A DNA stretch of 64,000 nucleotides from Eledone cirrhosa (lineage: Eukaryota > Mollusca > Cephalopoda > Octopoda > Eledonidae). Below the pieces are notes generated by a model. That model did not search any database and was not told where the DNA came from. It saw nothing but the letters and a program-made list of their open reading frames with translations. Shown piece after piece: positions 46,985-59,405 of this stretch. Position 1 is the first letter of the stretch. Every line of letters begins with the position of its first letter. The DNA lies in assembly GCA_964016885.1 (NCBI GenBank), contig OZ024743.1, positions 13,252,086 to 13,316,085 of the forward strand, read 5' to 3'. Made by a program: the position numbers and the translations under genes.

Positions 46985-47463
46985 TATTCACGCGGGTTAA
47001 TTAATTTTTTCAAAAAACATTATCAATCTAACGTGTTAAGAACTCAATTGAAATTAAAAAAATAAATGCATGCGTGTATTAATTACACACGCATATAGAT
47101 ATTTTCATAGGCTAAAAACAGAAGTCGTACCCGAATAACAAACCGCATTTCATAACCGTAGTAAATACGGAAAGTTACGCTTTAAAGGGCAATCGGGAAT
47201 GTAAATCTCTGGCCGAATTAAGAGTAAAATATTAAATATACGTGGGTTAATTAGTTATTTCAAAACTAATATCAATTCCACGTGTTAAGAACTCAATTAA
47301 TTTAAAAAAATAAAAGTATGCATGTAATTATTTACACAGGCATATATATATTTTCTTAGGCTAAAAACAGAGAAGTGACAACCAAAAAACCATCATATCA
47401 CACAACAGCAATAAATACGGAAAGTCATATTTATAAGGTACCTGGAAATAAATACCTCTGGCC
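46985..47463 (+). repeat. ~250-bp tandem duplication
   Basis: Copy 1 (46985-47214) and copy 2 (47235-47463) share CGNGGGTTAATTA, ACGTGTTAAGAACTCAATT, TTAGGCTAAAAACAGA, AAATACGGAAAGT and CTCTGGCC in the same order with a period of 249-250 bases. They are moderately diverged. No coding frame. Confidence 0.75.
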
Positions 47464-47465
47464 AA

Positions 47466-47483
47466 TATATATATATATATATA

Positions 47484-47550
<67 letters not shown>

Positions 47551-47690
47551 TTGTGTATGTGTTTGTGTGACTGTGTATATATATGTGTGTGTGTATGTGT
47601 ATATGTGCGTATGTATGTAAATATATGTGTTTGTGTGCGTGTGTGTCGCTGTCTGGATGTATGCGTGTTACGTGTTTGTTTTTATATGAC
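47466..47690. repeat. (TA)n/(TG)n microsatellite
   Basis: TA run to about 47546, then TGTGT and TATGTG variants. Confidence 0.95.
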
Positions 47691-48291
47691 CACCCATTCT
47701 GTCATTTTATCTCTCTCTCTTAACACACATAAATGAGAACTCTTCACCTTTTTATCGTTATTAATCCAATTATTTGCAATTGTTAATTTTGATATGAACA
47801 TTTAAATACTTCTCAGCCAATGTTTGTTTTACGTACAAGCCAGTAATTTCATAGAAAGTTAATCATCTTATGTCAACTCTCTGTATGATAACATATCTTC
47901 CACATAGTATTCTGTTTTGCATCATTGATATGCTATCATTACCTACGCGTTACACCACCACCGTATTAGAAACTCTCTAGCAGACGTTTTTCAAACATAG
48001 TAATATCTCTTACATCAGTGATATACTTTAAATGATTACGTCGTATAACCCATCATTTTTTATAAAATGAACTTTTCTTTGATTTTACCATGAAAATCTC
48101 CCTAATGAATCGAAGTAGAAAGAACAAACAGGATGATGTAATCCTAAATACATTACCCTGCTTGCAAATATATGTCAACATCATGAACGGCTTGACTATA
48201 AACCAAAGTTTGCTCGATAAATACAGACATGGAGCTAAATAACAAGAACAGTATATATTACATATTTTGCTTTATAATAACAATTATTATT
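47691..48291. other. Unique AT-rich sequence, no gene seen
   Basis: Nothing recognised. Confidence 0.3.
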
Positions 48292-48430
48292 ATTGGATTG
48301 GCAGTATCGATAGAGCGTCGGAAAACATGCAGCATAGAGTTAGGGTCCTTTACGCTCTGAGTTCAAATCCCTCGGAAGTTAGCTTCGGATTTTAGTCTTC
48401 ATTTTTATTATTACTATATATATATATATA
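48292..48430 (+). repeat. 5' half of a SINE joined to a TTTTAGTCTTCA junction
   Basis: The head ATTGGATTGGCAGTATCG and B box GAGTTCAAATCCC are present but the body stops near 48385. The following TTTTAGTCTTCATTTTTATT and (TA)n match the junction at 30389-30411. Confidence 0.65.
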
Positions 48431-49511
48431 ATCTCAATTGTGAGCAGTGTCAGCGGGTTGCTTATTGGAAAAGCATTTTACAGCAACAAGGCACTGCCAA
48501 CGATAGCACCACTATTCATATCAACAGTACAATTAACCTAACATCACCACCCACATAAACGTCCCTTCACACCACCATCATATATACCACTAACTATTGA
48601 CATCACTAAATGCTACTGTATAACTCTATAATATATTTCATTTACTAGAAATAATAGTTAAATCTTCATATCACAACGAAAAGGGGAAGGGCAGACTAGA
48701 AAATAGTGTTAAGTTAGAACGCTTTTTTACTTATATCATTTGGATTAGGGCTTTTTATTTTGTAGTCAGTATGGAATGGAAATGCCCCCGCAACCGATGT
48801 GCAATAAGTATATTTCTAGGCATAACACTTTACATAGGTTACCATTAAGAAAATAATTACTAAAGTACGCGGAGTCCGAATACATAAATGCAAACATAAA
48901 TATACAGGGGTGGGTTGGGGGTTGGAAAGATACTACTCATTGAAAACTACTTATTACTTATGGCCTACTGTTACCACTTCGGACATCATCACTGACCGCC
49001 TTCATGCAAGATAATGGGTTGTTGTGAAATTTCCAGGACGTGGGCTAGTTCGTCCAGGTCCACACAAATAGCTAGCAGGAAGCCTTGACTTCCTGTATGG
49101 TTGTTGAAGAAGTTTATAGCTCAAAACCAAAACCTCTGACTCAATTACAGGTACGCATTCGTCAAATAACGAACCAACATCCCGCCTGAATTCTTGATGT
49201 AGACAGTTGAGGATATACTCAGCCGATTAGAGAGGCTGGTAGAATCTTGAAAATGTTTTATGAAAATCGACTGATAATTAATAAAGATATTAACAATATT
49301 AAATAGAGGGCTTCTTTCTATCCACCTTGTATATATCCGTTCGTACTGTCAATTTAGGTGCCTTATGGGCCTTTACGCTAGCTTAGGAGCAAGCTAGCCC
49401 ATGTAATCTGTTTAAAATAAATATTACAAGTATGCAATTTTTCCTCATTAATTAGCAATAAATAGCAATAATATCATAGTAGGAATATTGTTAAGAATCG
49501 TTGTAATATAT
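48431..49511. other. Unique sequence, no gene seen
   Basis: 48960-49260 has higher GC and a minus-strand frame without recognised domain, possibly an old element. A perfect 8-bp stem hairpin GCTAGCTT-AGGAGC-AAGCTAGC lies at 49377-49398. Confidence 0.3.
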
Positions 49512-49860
49512 AAATTGTGCCAAAGCCATGGGTGAGTAATTAAGATTTCTGTGTAATCAGGGATTGCAGGTTCAATCCCACTGCTTAGTAGTTAAACACG
49601 CTATGTATTCTATCATATTGTTGGATCAACCAATGCCTTGTGAGTGACAAAAACTGGCGGAACCTGTAGAGCAGTGCTCGCTAACCAGTAGTTCGCGAGA
49701 AAATGTTGGTGGTCCGCAGAAAAATGTTAATGTATTTCTCTTATCAAAAGAATTCATATAAGTAGTCCGCGGGATTTGAAATTATGAATCTAGATTCGAA
49801 ATTTTGGCGATCGCTGCTGTAGAGGAACCCGCTGGATTGGATTAAATATAAATGTATTTG
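49512..49860 (+). repeat. tRNA-like SINE fragment interrupted by a hAT MITE
   Basis: Head ATGGGTGAGTAATTAAG and B-box-like TTGCAGGTTCAATCCC suggest a tRNA-derived SINE of another family. Its body is split by the 145-bp insertion at 49672-49816 and resumes with GAACCCGCTGGATTGG. Confidence 0.45.
49672..49816. mobile_element. Non-autonomous hAT element (MITE)
   Basis: Starts CAGTGCTCGC and ends GCGATCGCTG, imperfect terminal inverted repeats of the hAT type (CAGTG/CAGCG ends). It contains GTTCGCGAG and GGTCCGC blocks typical of hAT MITEs. An exact 8-bp target duplication CTGTAGAG flanks it (49664-49671 and 49817-49824). Length 145 bp, no coding. Confidence 0.8.
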
Positions 49861-50652
<792 letters not shown>

Positions 50653-50656
50653 TTTT

Positions 50657-50790
50657 TATAACGTCGGATAGAATGCTTTGCGGTATTCATTCTGGCTTTT
50701 GCTCTCTAAGTTCAAATCAACTTTGCATCTCATTCTTTCGAGGTCGATAACAAAAGTACCAGTCGAGTACTGGGGTCGATTCTGCCTCCA
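50657..50790 (+). repeat. SINE fragment, diverged
   Basis: AACGTCGGATAGAATGCTTT, then GAGGTCGATAACAAAAGTAC and CGAGTACTGGGGTCGATT. Tail missing. Confidence 0.55.
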
Positions 50791-51300
50791 CATCCCTTTT
50801 TCGCTCTTCTCTTTCACGTTATATCCTCCTCTGGGTGAAATCTGTGTTCAGAGCTAGAGAGCGATGGGCTTTGCCTAGATTAAAATGTCCAAGGAACACG
50901 GTATGTCTCTACGATGCCCCTGTGACTCCATAAGGAGTTATGGGACCATAACTTACCATTTATTTGTAATACATATACCTGAAATGGACCTCCGTGTGTT
51001 TCCACGATAAGTGTTCCAGTTGTTCAATAGATGAACCAGCCTGCTCATGAAAATAACTTGTAAGTATCTGGACATTCCACAGACACATGTATCCACGATA
51101 TAGTTCTCAGAGAGATACAGCGTAACACAGTGTTTGACAAAACTGGCCTTTTGATTTACAGGTACAGTCCACCCGAAGTCTTTCGTCCAATTTTGGTCAA
51201 AATGCGTAGGTATACTCGAAGGTGTGGTAAATGATACGAGCCATTGACACCACTCAGGAGGCGTGGAACTGGGGACCTAATGTTGGCAAAGTGATCTCCA
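50791..51300. other. Unique or old repeat sequence, no gene seen
   Basis: Moderate GC; may be an old dispersed repeat but I see no second copy in this window. Confidence 0.3.
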
Positions 51301-51517
51301 ATATGTGTGTGTATGCGCACGCGCGCGTGTGTGTGTGTGAGTGAGAGAGAGAGAGTGTGTGTATCAGCATGGCCGCATTCTATTGGTTAAATCCCGAAAA
51401 AGAATAAAAAAAAAAATATATATATATAAGTGTGGTGACCCCGCATGGCCTCAGCCGGATGGCTGGTAAAGGTAACAGAGTAAACAAGTATATATATATT
51501 CACATGATGTATATACA

Positions 51518-51573
<56 letters not shown>
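51301..51573. repeat. (TG)n, (GA)n and (TA)n microsatellites
   Basis: TG/CG array to 51340, GAGAGA at about 51340-51355, and a TA run at 51515-51573. Confidence 0.9.
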
Positions 51574-51579
<6 letters not shown>

Positions 51580-52083
51580 TTTCACTACCATCTCTCTTGT
51601 TACGTCTACAAACAGCACTTCCACCAGCACACTTACACATACACAACTGACAATGAAGTAACATACAAATATACACACACATTCAACAAGAATCATTGAC
51701 ACATATCTTCCAGATTCACACTCACACTCTCACATAACCAACGCACTTTCGTAGTCCACATACTTCAACTTTACATAATTACCCCTCTCACTCTACAATC
51801 TTTCTCGTCTCCCCTCTCTCATATACACACACGCAAACATTCACAAAACCACTCTAACGTCAAATACTCAGATATGCTTAACACACACACACGCACACAC
51901 ATACGCACACATATACAAACATACTTTCCTTCTACTATCACAGCTCTCCACTGCCCACGTGACCTTTATTTGTCACACAAGCTTATCAACTTTTAGTGGG
52001 CAAGGAAAGAGAGGTGTTAAAGAATTTGCGACGCCAACAACCACCTGACGTTGTGTGCATATAACAGTGTGTGCGTGTGTGGG
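51574..52083. other. Low-complexity AC-rich sequence, no gene seen
   Basis: Many CACAC and TACAC words between 51600 and 51930; a diverged microsatellite rather than a gene. Confidence 0.4.
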
Positions 52084-52640
<557 letters not shown>

Positions 52641-53699
52641 AAACAATTGTGGGTTAAATACATTCTCGCTCATATCTATATACTTGCATGCATGCATATA
52701 CAAGCACACGTGCACACACATACTTCCCCCTCCATATATATATATATATCATACAGCTCAGGACAAATTTCATGTAGCATTCACTTTCTCTTTTGTACAT
52801 ATGTTTTGAAATGTTACTGGGGATGATTTCGTCTTTTACCCAGTTATACATGCCCGGTTAGTTCACTCAACTCCTCCATTCCCCAGCACATATTCAGGCA
52901 GCTACATCATCTTGGTTTCTAGGTTCGCTAGAAATAGCTGCCAATTCTCCCAGCAAAATAAGAATTCATTGAATAATGTATTCAAACCACGATGAGTACG
53001 GCCTGGTCACCTTTGAATATTTGAATATTATTCTACTCTCATATCTAGCGGGATATAAGTAATCCCATTGACAATTCTGTTCCTTTTTGCTGGTACAATA
53101 GAACGTTAGTCACTTAGATATGTAATATAGATAGCTGATGAACATAAATCTAAAGTTTTTCAGCTACATTTCTTATGCAAAACAGCATTGAAATTGTATA
53201 TATTATACAAAAGCTTCCGTTTAGGTATTTTCCTAAACAGATTGTTTTCTGTTTAAGCATTTTTTCCATTTTCTAAAAGTATTTTTTTCATGAATCCTAA
53301 CGTATTTTCATGTTTTTTTTTGTTCTTTTTTTGCTGACAAGAGTTATCTCTCTTGAATTGCCAAACAGTAGAAAAACTGTCAAGCGTTGCCCGTTAAAAA
53401 GCTACTTAGTGTAATTAAATAAATAACAATTTAACAAATATTTATGATTTCTTTTCCTGTAGCTTTTCTATTTTTCACGACAGCTCCCAATGTCAATATA
53501 TTTCCGTTTATTGTCTTCGTTACTGTCACCAGTAGTTGAACACAGGTTTATTCATATTGATTTCTAACTTAGGTAGAATGTCTGAGAAATTAATTCTGAG
53601 TATTTAGTCAAATAACGTAATCGCATTGCTTGAGAGGCATTTACTGTAAAATGTCGACGGTATAATCGATCCTTACTCGAATTGAACCTAGAATATAAT
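52641..53699. other. Unique AT-rich sequence, no gene seen
   Basis: Nothing recognised apart from T-runs near 53280-53330. Confidence 0.35.
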
Positions 53700-53880
53700 T
53701 GTTTCTACTATTGGCACAAGGCCAGAAATTACCCATTACATTACTGGTACTTTATTTTATCGACCCCGAGAAGGATGAAAGGCAAAGTTAACCTCGGCGG
53801 GATTTGAACTCAGAATGGCAAGGGCCGTAACTCTATGCGTCAAAGCATGGCGTCCGAACCTCTACCGATACTGCCAATCC
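53700..53880 (-). repeat. SINE (main family), full length with 14-bp target duplication
   Basis: Reverse complement of the whole SINE: TTTCTAC tail side, ACTGGTACTTTATTTTATCG, GGGATTTGAACTCAG and CTCTACCGATACTGCCAATC. Exact duplication ACCTAGAATATAAT at 53686-53699 and 53881-53894. Confidence 0.92.
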
Positions 53881-54039
53881 ACCTAGAATATAATGTAACG
53901 AAACTAGATACCAATTTGTCATCCATTCATAGCCCTATGCTTTAATGATGCAAACTTTGGAGAAACTGCGAAGCACCACATGCATCAAAATATTCTGGCA
54001 TGTTTCAGTTTTGATTCCCCTGTGTGATGTATATACACT

Positions 54040-54105
54040 TAATGTAATTCCCAAGCCGAGTAGGCGTGATATTATATATAGCAAGGCTGGATCCTTGAAT
54101 TAGAT
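54040..54105 (+). repeat. Dispersed repeat fragment, also at 57737
   Basis: Shares AATTCCCAAGCCGA, GGCGTGA and ATATATAGCAAGGCTGG with 57737-57800. Family unknown. Confidence 0.55.
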
Positions 54106-54363
54106 GTACAATCCACGGTAGTAATGGCATTAAGAGAGGATATGAAAAATCGTTTCTTTTTCCTACCAACAATACATTTACTATGATGGCTTCGTCAGTT
54201 TTCTTGTATCAATTACCATTTCTTTAATTTTAATTTCGCAATTAGTGATCTTGATATACGGGTGTGGTAGATTGTGTTCTGTAGCTTTATATATTTCTTA
54301 TCAAACGCATGTCCACATGCACACACTCACACACATACACACACAGTTCAGCATCTTATCGTA

Positions 54364-54537
54364 GGCAGTATCGGTAGAGGTTCGGACGCCATGCATTCCA
54401 GCATAGTTACGTCCCTTTACAGTCTGAGTTCAAATCCGGTCGATGTTAACTTTGCCTTTCATCCTTACGGGGTCGATAAAATAAAGTACCAGTCACGCAC
54501 TGGGTAATTTCTGGCCTTGTGCCAAAAGTAGAAACAA
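54364..54537 (+). repeat. SINE (main family), full length
   Basis: GCAGTATCGGTAGAGG, GAGTTCAAATCCGG, GGTCGATAAAATAAAGTACC and the standard tail. Flanked by TTATCGTA at 54356-54363 and 54538-54545. Confidence 0.9.
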
Positions 54538-54545
54538 TTATCGTA

Positions 54546-55336
54546 TGAGCAAGTGAGAATAAAGAAAGGTAACTCTGCATATGAAAATTAGATTAGGAGA
54601 GATACATTTTACAATTGTCCTTCTTGCATCTATCGTTTTGCTATGACATTTTAAAAGAGAGCCATAAATTATTCACTAGTCTTCCAATGAGACAATTCAT
54701 CAACCATACAACCCTATTTCGATTTCTGCATGCCATCCGTTCATTAGATCCAACCTTGTCTTCAACGGAACTCCTTCTGTTGCTAGCATTCGTGCCAGCC
54801 TTTTCCCACTTTGTTGCTGCAGACATTCAGCACTCACTCTTTAGAATTTGCATACGTCTCATTAATGTTACCTAGGAAAATCACTGATTAGCTTTCTTTC
54901 TAACGAGAATATATGAATACCTTACCCTATGAAAGTTGTGGTTTAATATCGTATTTGCTATGTACGTTTATTGCATGTGTATATTCCATTACTAGTAAGT
55001 TCTGAATATACAGTATTCTAGTACATGCAACCATTATTTAAAAAAGGAAAACATCCTTTCCTGGTTATATTCCTAGAATACTTATCTATCCTTAACAGCC
55101 AGATGAACTGAGTGATAGAGAATAATGTGTTCCGCTCAAATGCGTGTCAAAACGGCGTGTGCTTATTTGAATGAGCAATATTTGAGGGATGGGTGCTATG
55201 TTGCTTAAGCATACAAACATACAGATGCACCAAATCTTCTCTTCCAACTATCAAATCAGAAACATATAAATGCTGAAAATATTCAAGAAATATCAATTTT
55301 TCCATAGATTTTTACGGGTAAAATTATTCGCATTCA
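54546..55336. other. Unique AT-rich sequence, no gene seen
   Basis: The open frame at 54615-54875 shows no domain. Confidence 0.35.
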
Positions 55337-55366
55337 CACACACACACACACTTTCACAAACATACT

Positions 55367-55403
<37 letters not shown>

Positions 55404-55873
55404 ATATTGTTATACTTTGGGAGGGTCATGTTGCCAATAAGAAACACACGCACCAGTTGCTTTCACTTCAATTTATTATAATAAATTTATAAATTTATAA
55501 ATTTATAAATCCATAAATTTCTGGTTCGTTGGTTCCACAACCAGATAGTTGTTTATATATTGTCATAGTTCTTTCGTCACACACTCTGAGCACACAACAC
55601 ACACACAGAAACAAAATGGCGTAGGACAGAACAAAGGAGAGGCACAAAAACAAAGAAAAGAATCCCCAGTCACTGAAGAGGTCACAGAGTGTGTGACGAA
55701 AGAACTATGACAATATATAAACAACTATCTGGTTGTGGAACCAACCAACCAACCAGAAATTTATGGATTTATAAATTTATAAATTTATAAATTTATTATA
55801 ATAAATTGAAGTGAAAGCAACTGGTGCGTGTATTTCTTATTGGCAACATGACCCTCCCAAAGTATAACAATAT
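55404..55873. mobile_element. Inverted pair of Penelope-type pLTRs (palindromic element)
   Basis: The left arm 55404-55588 and right arm 55685-55873 are reverse complements apart from a few changes and a CAAC length variant. A 96-bp spacer separates them. Both outer ends read as ATATTGTTATACTTTGGGAG and its complement, GGTCATGTTGCC following. The same terminus (ATGACCCTCCC-AAA-TATAACAATAT) ends the Penelope-like element at 14744-14824. A hammerhead motif spans the spacer/right-arm border. I infer two LTR-like repeats of a PLE in inverted orientation with the ORF lost. A fold-back MITE is the alternative. Confidence 0.65.
55669..55711 (+). ncRNA. Minimal hammerhead ribozyme motif
   Basis: Order: GUCA (stem I), CUGAAGA (core), G, GUCAC, loop AGAGUGU, GUGAC (stem II), GAA (core), A-GAAC-U (one-pair stem III), A (cleavage position, 55707), UGAC (stem I). 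Every invariant hammerhead position I can check is present. Stem I is four and stem II five perfect pairs, with one unpaired G before stem II. Very short stem III and stem I are the known style of hammerheads in Penelope-like elements and retrozymes, where dimers are thought to be active. Confidence 0.65.
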
Positions 55874-55927
55874 CAGTTTCAACACACGATTTCAGATAAA
55901 GAATCTTGCTAAACAAATTCAGAAACG

Positions 55928-55928
<1 letters not shown>

Positions 55929-55976
<48 letters not shown>
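55929..55976. repeat. (TA)n microsatellite
   Basis: TA run of about 24 units just beyond the inverted pair; another TA run (55373-55400) lies just before it. Confidence 0.95.
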
Positions 55977-55979
<3 letters not shown>

Positions 55980-56503
55980 GTGTATATATATATGGACGTG
56001 TATATGTATGCACCTATTTATGCATGTATGAATATAAAATATATATATATGCATGTATGAATATGAAAATATCTATATGTATTTGCGTGTATTAATCCAT
56101 GGTAAAACAATATTAATGACCTGTTCATTGAAACTTTTCTAAACGTACTTATAAATCGCCTCTACGCCTTATACACGAGGCTGTATTCTATCTTCATTTT
56201 TTTTTCATACTCACATTCACTTACTTCGGGATTACCAATTTTCTCTATTTAGCATTGAATGATGTACCATCCCTTTCGTAGCTTTTGGCTTTTAATCATT
56301 TTTTTTTTTATTATATTAGCACGTGTCTCTCTGTTTCTACTGTATTTACATCGTTATATAAATCACTTTTTTGGTTATGTATCTCGTCTCTCTCATCTAT
56401 TGGTTTCAAGGATATATATTCTACTTGTTGGATTTGCTATCTTCTAATTGAATTATAGTATAATTATATTCCCCAGATACATGTAGAATTCAATCTTATT
56501 ATC
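55977..56503. other. Unique AT-rich sequence, no gene seen
   Basis: Nothing recognised. Confidence 0.3.
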
Positions 56504-56645
56504 ACACTGAAAGAGTATGACAGCTGATTCTTTGAATCACATGTACAGCTGATTCTTTGAATCACATGTACAGCTAATTCAATCAGACTGAAAGAGTATG
56601 ACAATGTGTGGTAAAGCTGATTCTTTGAATCACATGTAGAGCTAA
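56504..56645 (+). repeat. 25-bp minisatellite
   Basis: Unit CAGCTGATTCTTTGAATCAC plus ATGTA occurs at 56521-56545 and 56546-56570, then in part at 56571 and again near 56616-56640. The words ACTGAAAGAGTATGACA flank two of the copies. Confidence 0.8.
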
Positions 56646-57736
56646 CTTGGCGGGTGTCTGCATAGTTTCAGCTAATATAATTTCCCTCATAAGACTTGGA
56701 TCGACGCATGAGTGTGGTAGAAAACACTTGCACAATTTGCTACGCAGTAAAATATTTACGGTTGTGATGTGAACGTTGTATCACATGTCTGAACAAGTCA
56801 TTCTGCCCAAACGCACACCGTAACACTGCTAATAGAATGGGACCCAATTATATGAGCTGCTACCATCTATAATACCGTGCACCATGTTATTCTGTATAAA
56901 CATTTGTAATATTTGGATCTGATTGCTTTCGTTCTCTGTCTAGTATATTTCGCCGTTTCATCAACGAGGGAAGAGTAGTCATCACAACCCATTTTAGATT
57001 ACCCGAGACTGGTAGGAAGGTAATGGAAGTGATCATCAAACCGGAGGCCTGTTCCTAATGTTTGCATATAGTGGAGTCCAATAAAGTCAACAAGAGTCAG
57101 ATGGTAGAGTTAAACTGGCTGATGTGTGAAATCTACTACCAAAGTGTGGGCGATATTTTTCTACGTCGTTGAATCTTTGGGCGACAAATTTACACAAGTA
57201 CAAGTCACAATAGTTGGAGAATTATAACGCCCATTAGTTTTAAATTCAATTTTACAAACGCTCGAATGTATGTGTTGCATATATAGAACTCGATATTTTC
57301 TATAATATTTACCAGTAAATCTATTTAGCGTATTGGAGCGCCCCATTCAACACAGCATTATCAATTCATTGACACTTAATACTTCATTGTCTTAATGCAT
57401 TCATCTATGTAGAGAAGATTTATATTTGTTTCAAATGCTATGTAATATTTTCATATGGAAATAGACAAATAGTTTGCTTGAAATAGGTATTCAATGACAG
57501 AAAGCATACGGGAATGCGTACAATATTATAGGTATACCAGTACTAACTTGCTGATTTACATTTATACAGAAATACACATATATACTTAAACGTATTTAAA
57601 ACTCCTCGATTCTAAATCAATTCATATTTGCATTACTGATCTTTCGTTAGTTTTGAAGCTGAGCATTCAGTTGTCCGATTAAGTAAATGCCCGACATTTT
57701 ATGTTAGCGTGTAAATGGCTGAGTATTCTACAAATA
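56646..57736. other. Unique sequence, no gene seen
   Basis: No domain or repeat recognised. Confidence 0.3.
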
Positions 57737-57800
57737 CGTAATTCCCAAGCCGAATCAGCGTGACACAATATATAGCAAGGCTGGGTCTTCAAAGTAGCAA
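57737..57800 (+). repeat. Dispersed repeat fragment, also at 54040
   Basis: AATTCCCAAGCCGAATCAGC and ATATATAGCAAGGCTGG match 54040-54105 in the same orientation. Confidence 0.55.
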
Positions 57801-58469
57801 TACAATCAATTCAATGAGTTTTCGAACAGTTTCTCCCTGCATACTTACACATGCAAAGTTTGTGTCAACTCTATGCTAGAGTAAGAACACTTGCCGAATA
57901 TATCTCACAGTGGGATTGATTTAGCGACATACTGATTGTGAAGCGAACATCTTAACATATATGCCATGCCTGCATCTATATTTCTTTTACTAAAGTCTGC
58001 TGTCGGCACACGTGAGACTGTAACAAAAAGCCAAGCATAGTATAATATATTTGTTAATCACTTCAGTACAGGTCTTATAACGAAAGTGTCAATAGGAGAG
58101 AATTTATATTTAATACGAAAAATCTATTGTATAATGTACACTGAAAGAGGAAACGTATGATCAAAGGCATCTAACACCGACTATTTGAGGAGGAAGGGTA
58201 TTGAGGAGTACATTATCTCATGCATATCCGTCTCATTTTAAAGAGTATGTAGCTGAATTTTAGGGATATTTAGCTATGTTTTCGCGCAAAACCAGTGTTT
58301 GTGAAGAGGTCTTCTCGCTTCTGCTTGCAAGATAATCACAGACTGAAAAACCGATTGAATATTGTAGTGAAACTACTTCCCTTTTAATGTCCTCTGAAGG
58401 ACAGCAAATCTTATGGAATACATTCAAAAATATTTCTTTTTTACAAACATATTCGTAGTTATATGAATA
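57801..58469. other. Unique AT-rich sequence, no gene seen
   Basis: Nothing recognised. Confidence 0.3.
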
Positions 58470-58569
58470 AATAATTGTTTCTACTTTTGGCCCAAGGCCA
58501 GCAATTACCTAGTGCATTACTGGTACTTTATTTTATCGACCCCGTAAGGATGAAAGGCAAAGTTAACCG
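58470..58569 (-). repeat. SINE (main family), 5'-truncated
   Basis: ATAATTGTTTCTACTTTTGG, ACTGGTACTTTATTTTATCG and CCCCGTAAGGATGAAAGGC, then it stops after GTTAACCGCG. The tRNA-like head is missing. Confidence 0.85.
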
Positions 58570-59027
58570 CGACATAATGGTATCTAAAATGGAACGACAC
58601 AAATTTAAGGCAAATAGGACTATCTGAAGTATTTTCTTACTAGCTCTCCTTTTGAAAGCTAAATGTATTCTGCAATTATCCTCTCTACGGTAGAGGAACT
58701 GATGTCCTATCAATGCAGTCTTGCGACACTCACGCATGGAAATGTTTTTCATAATCCGGCTATAGAAATCTAATCAACTCGAGTGTGCGTTATTTATGAG
58801 AAAGTTATATTCTACGCCGTATGTGAATTGTTCTAAAGAATTCTATACGCTATAAGATTAATTGAGAAATACATTAAAATATCAGTCAAATATTATATAA
58901 GTGGGATATTACAGAATATTCTGACGTTGTTGGTATTGACAGAAGGCACTTGTTGATAAATAACCCAACCTGAACTTTGTATTTCGAAGAGTATTTCTTT
59001 TATAATCCAGGATTTCTTTTTAAATAC
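58570..59027. other. Unique AT-rich sequence, no gene seen
   Basis: Nothing recognised. Confidence 0.3.
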
Positions 59028-59405
59028 GAATTATTTATTTATTTAATCAATTATATTTTACAAAAACAAGTTACATAATGATGGAAATATGAAGAAGAAA
59101 AGATAAAGACAAAATTAATTAAGGAACAGCGGGGATGGTGTAAAGAAGGGCAGATCAGGCTGTAAATGAAAGTAGAGGAAAGGACTTTAAATGCCATACA
59201 TGAGGAAAAAAAGGGAAAAAGCAAAGATTATTAGGCCATGATAGAAAGAGAAGGGGAAGGGGAGAGTTTGAGAGGCTCTATTACTCGGGGGGGTTCAGCT
59301 GCGCCCTACGGACAAAACTCCAAAGGCATTTCCGCGGACAATGACTAGCGACAACAGCTACCCCACCTCCCGGGGTTCCTTCTTCAGACAGGCTGCTGAC
59401 GTTCC
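59028..59405 (-). repeat. Candidate retroelement 3' untranslated region with (TAAA)n tail
   Basis: On the minus strand a GC-rich start (CCCGGGAGGTGGGG, then CCGCGGAAATGCC) runs into a pyrimidine-rich stretch and ends with a (TAAA)n tail at 59028-59050. The base composition differs sharply from the surroundings. No coding frame is present, so the class is unknown; a LINE 3' end is my guess. Confidence 0.35.
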
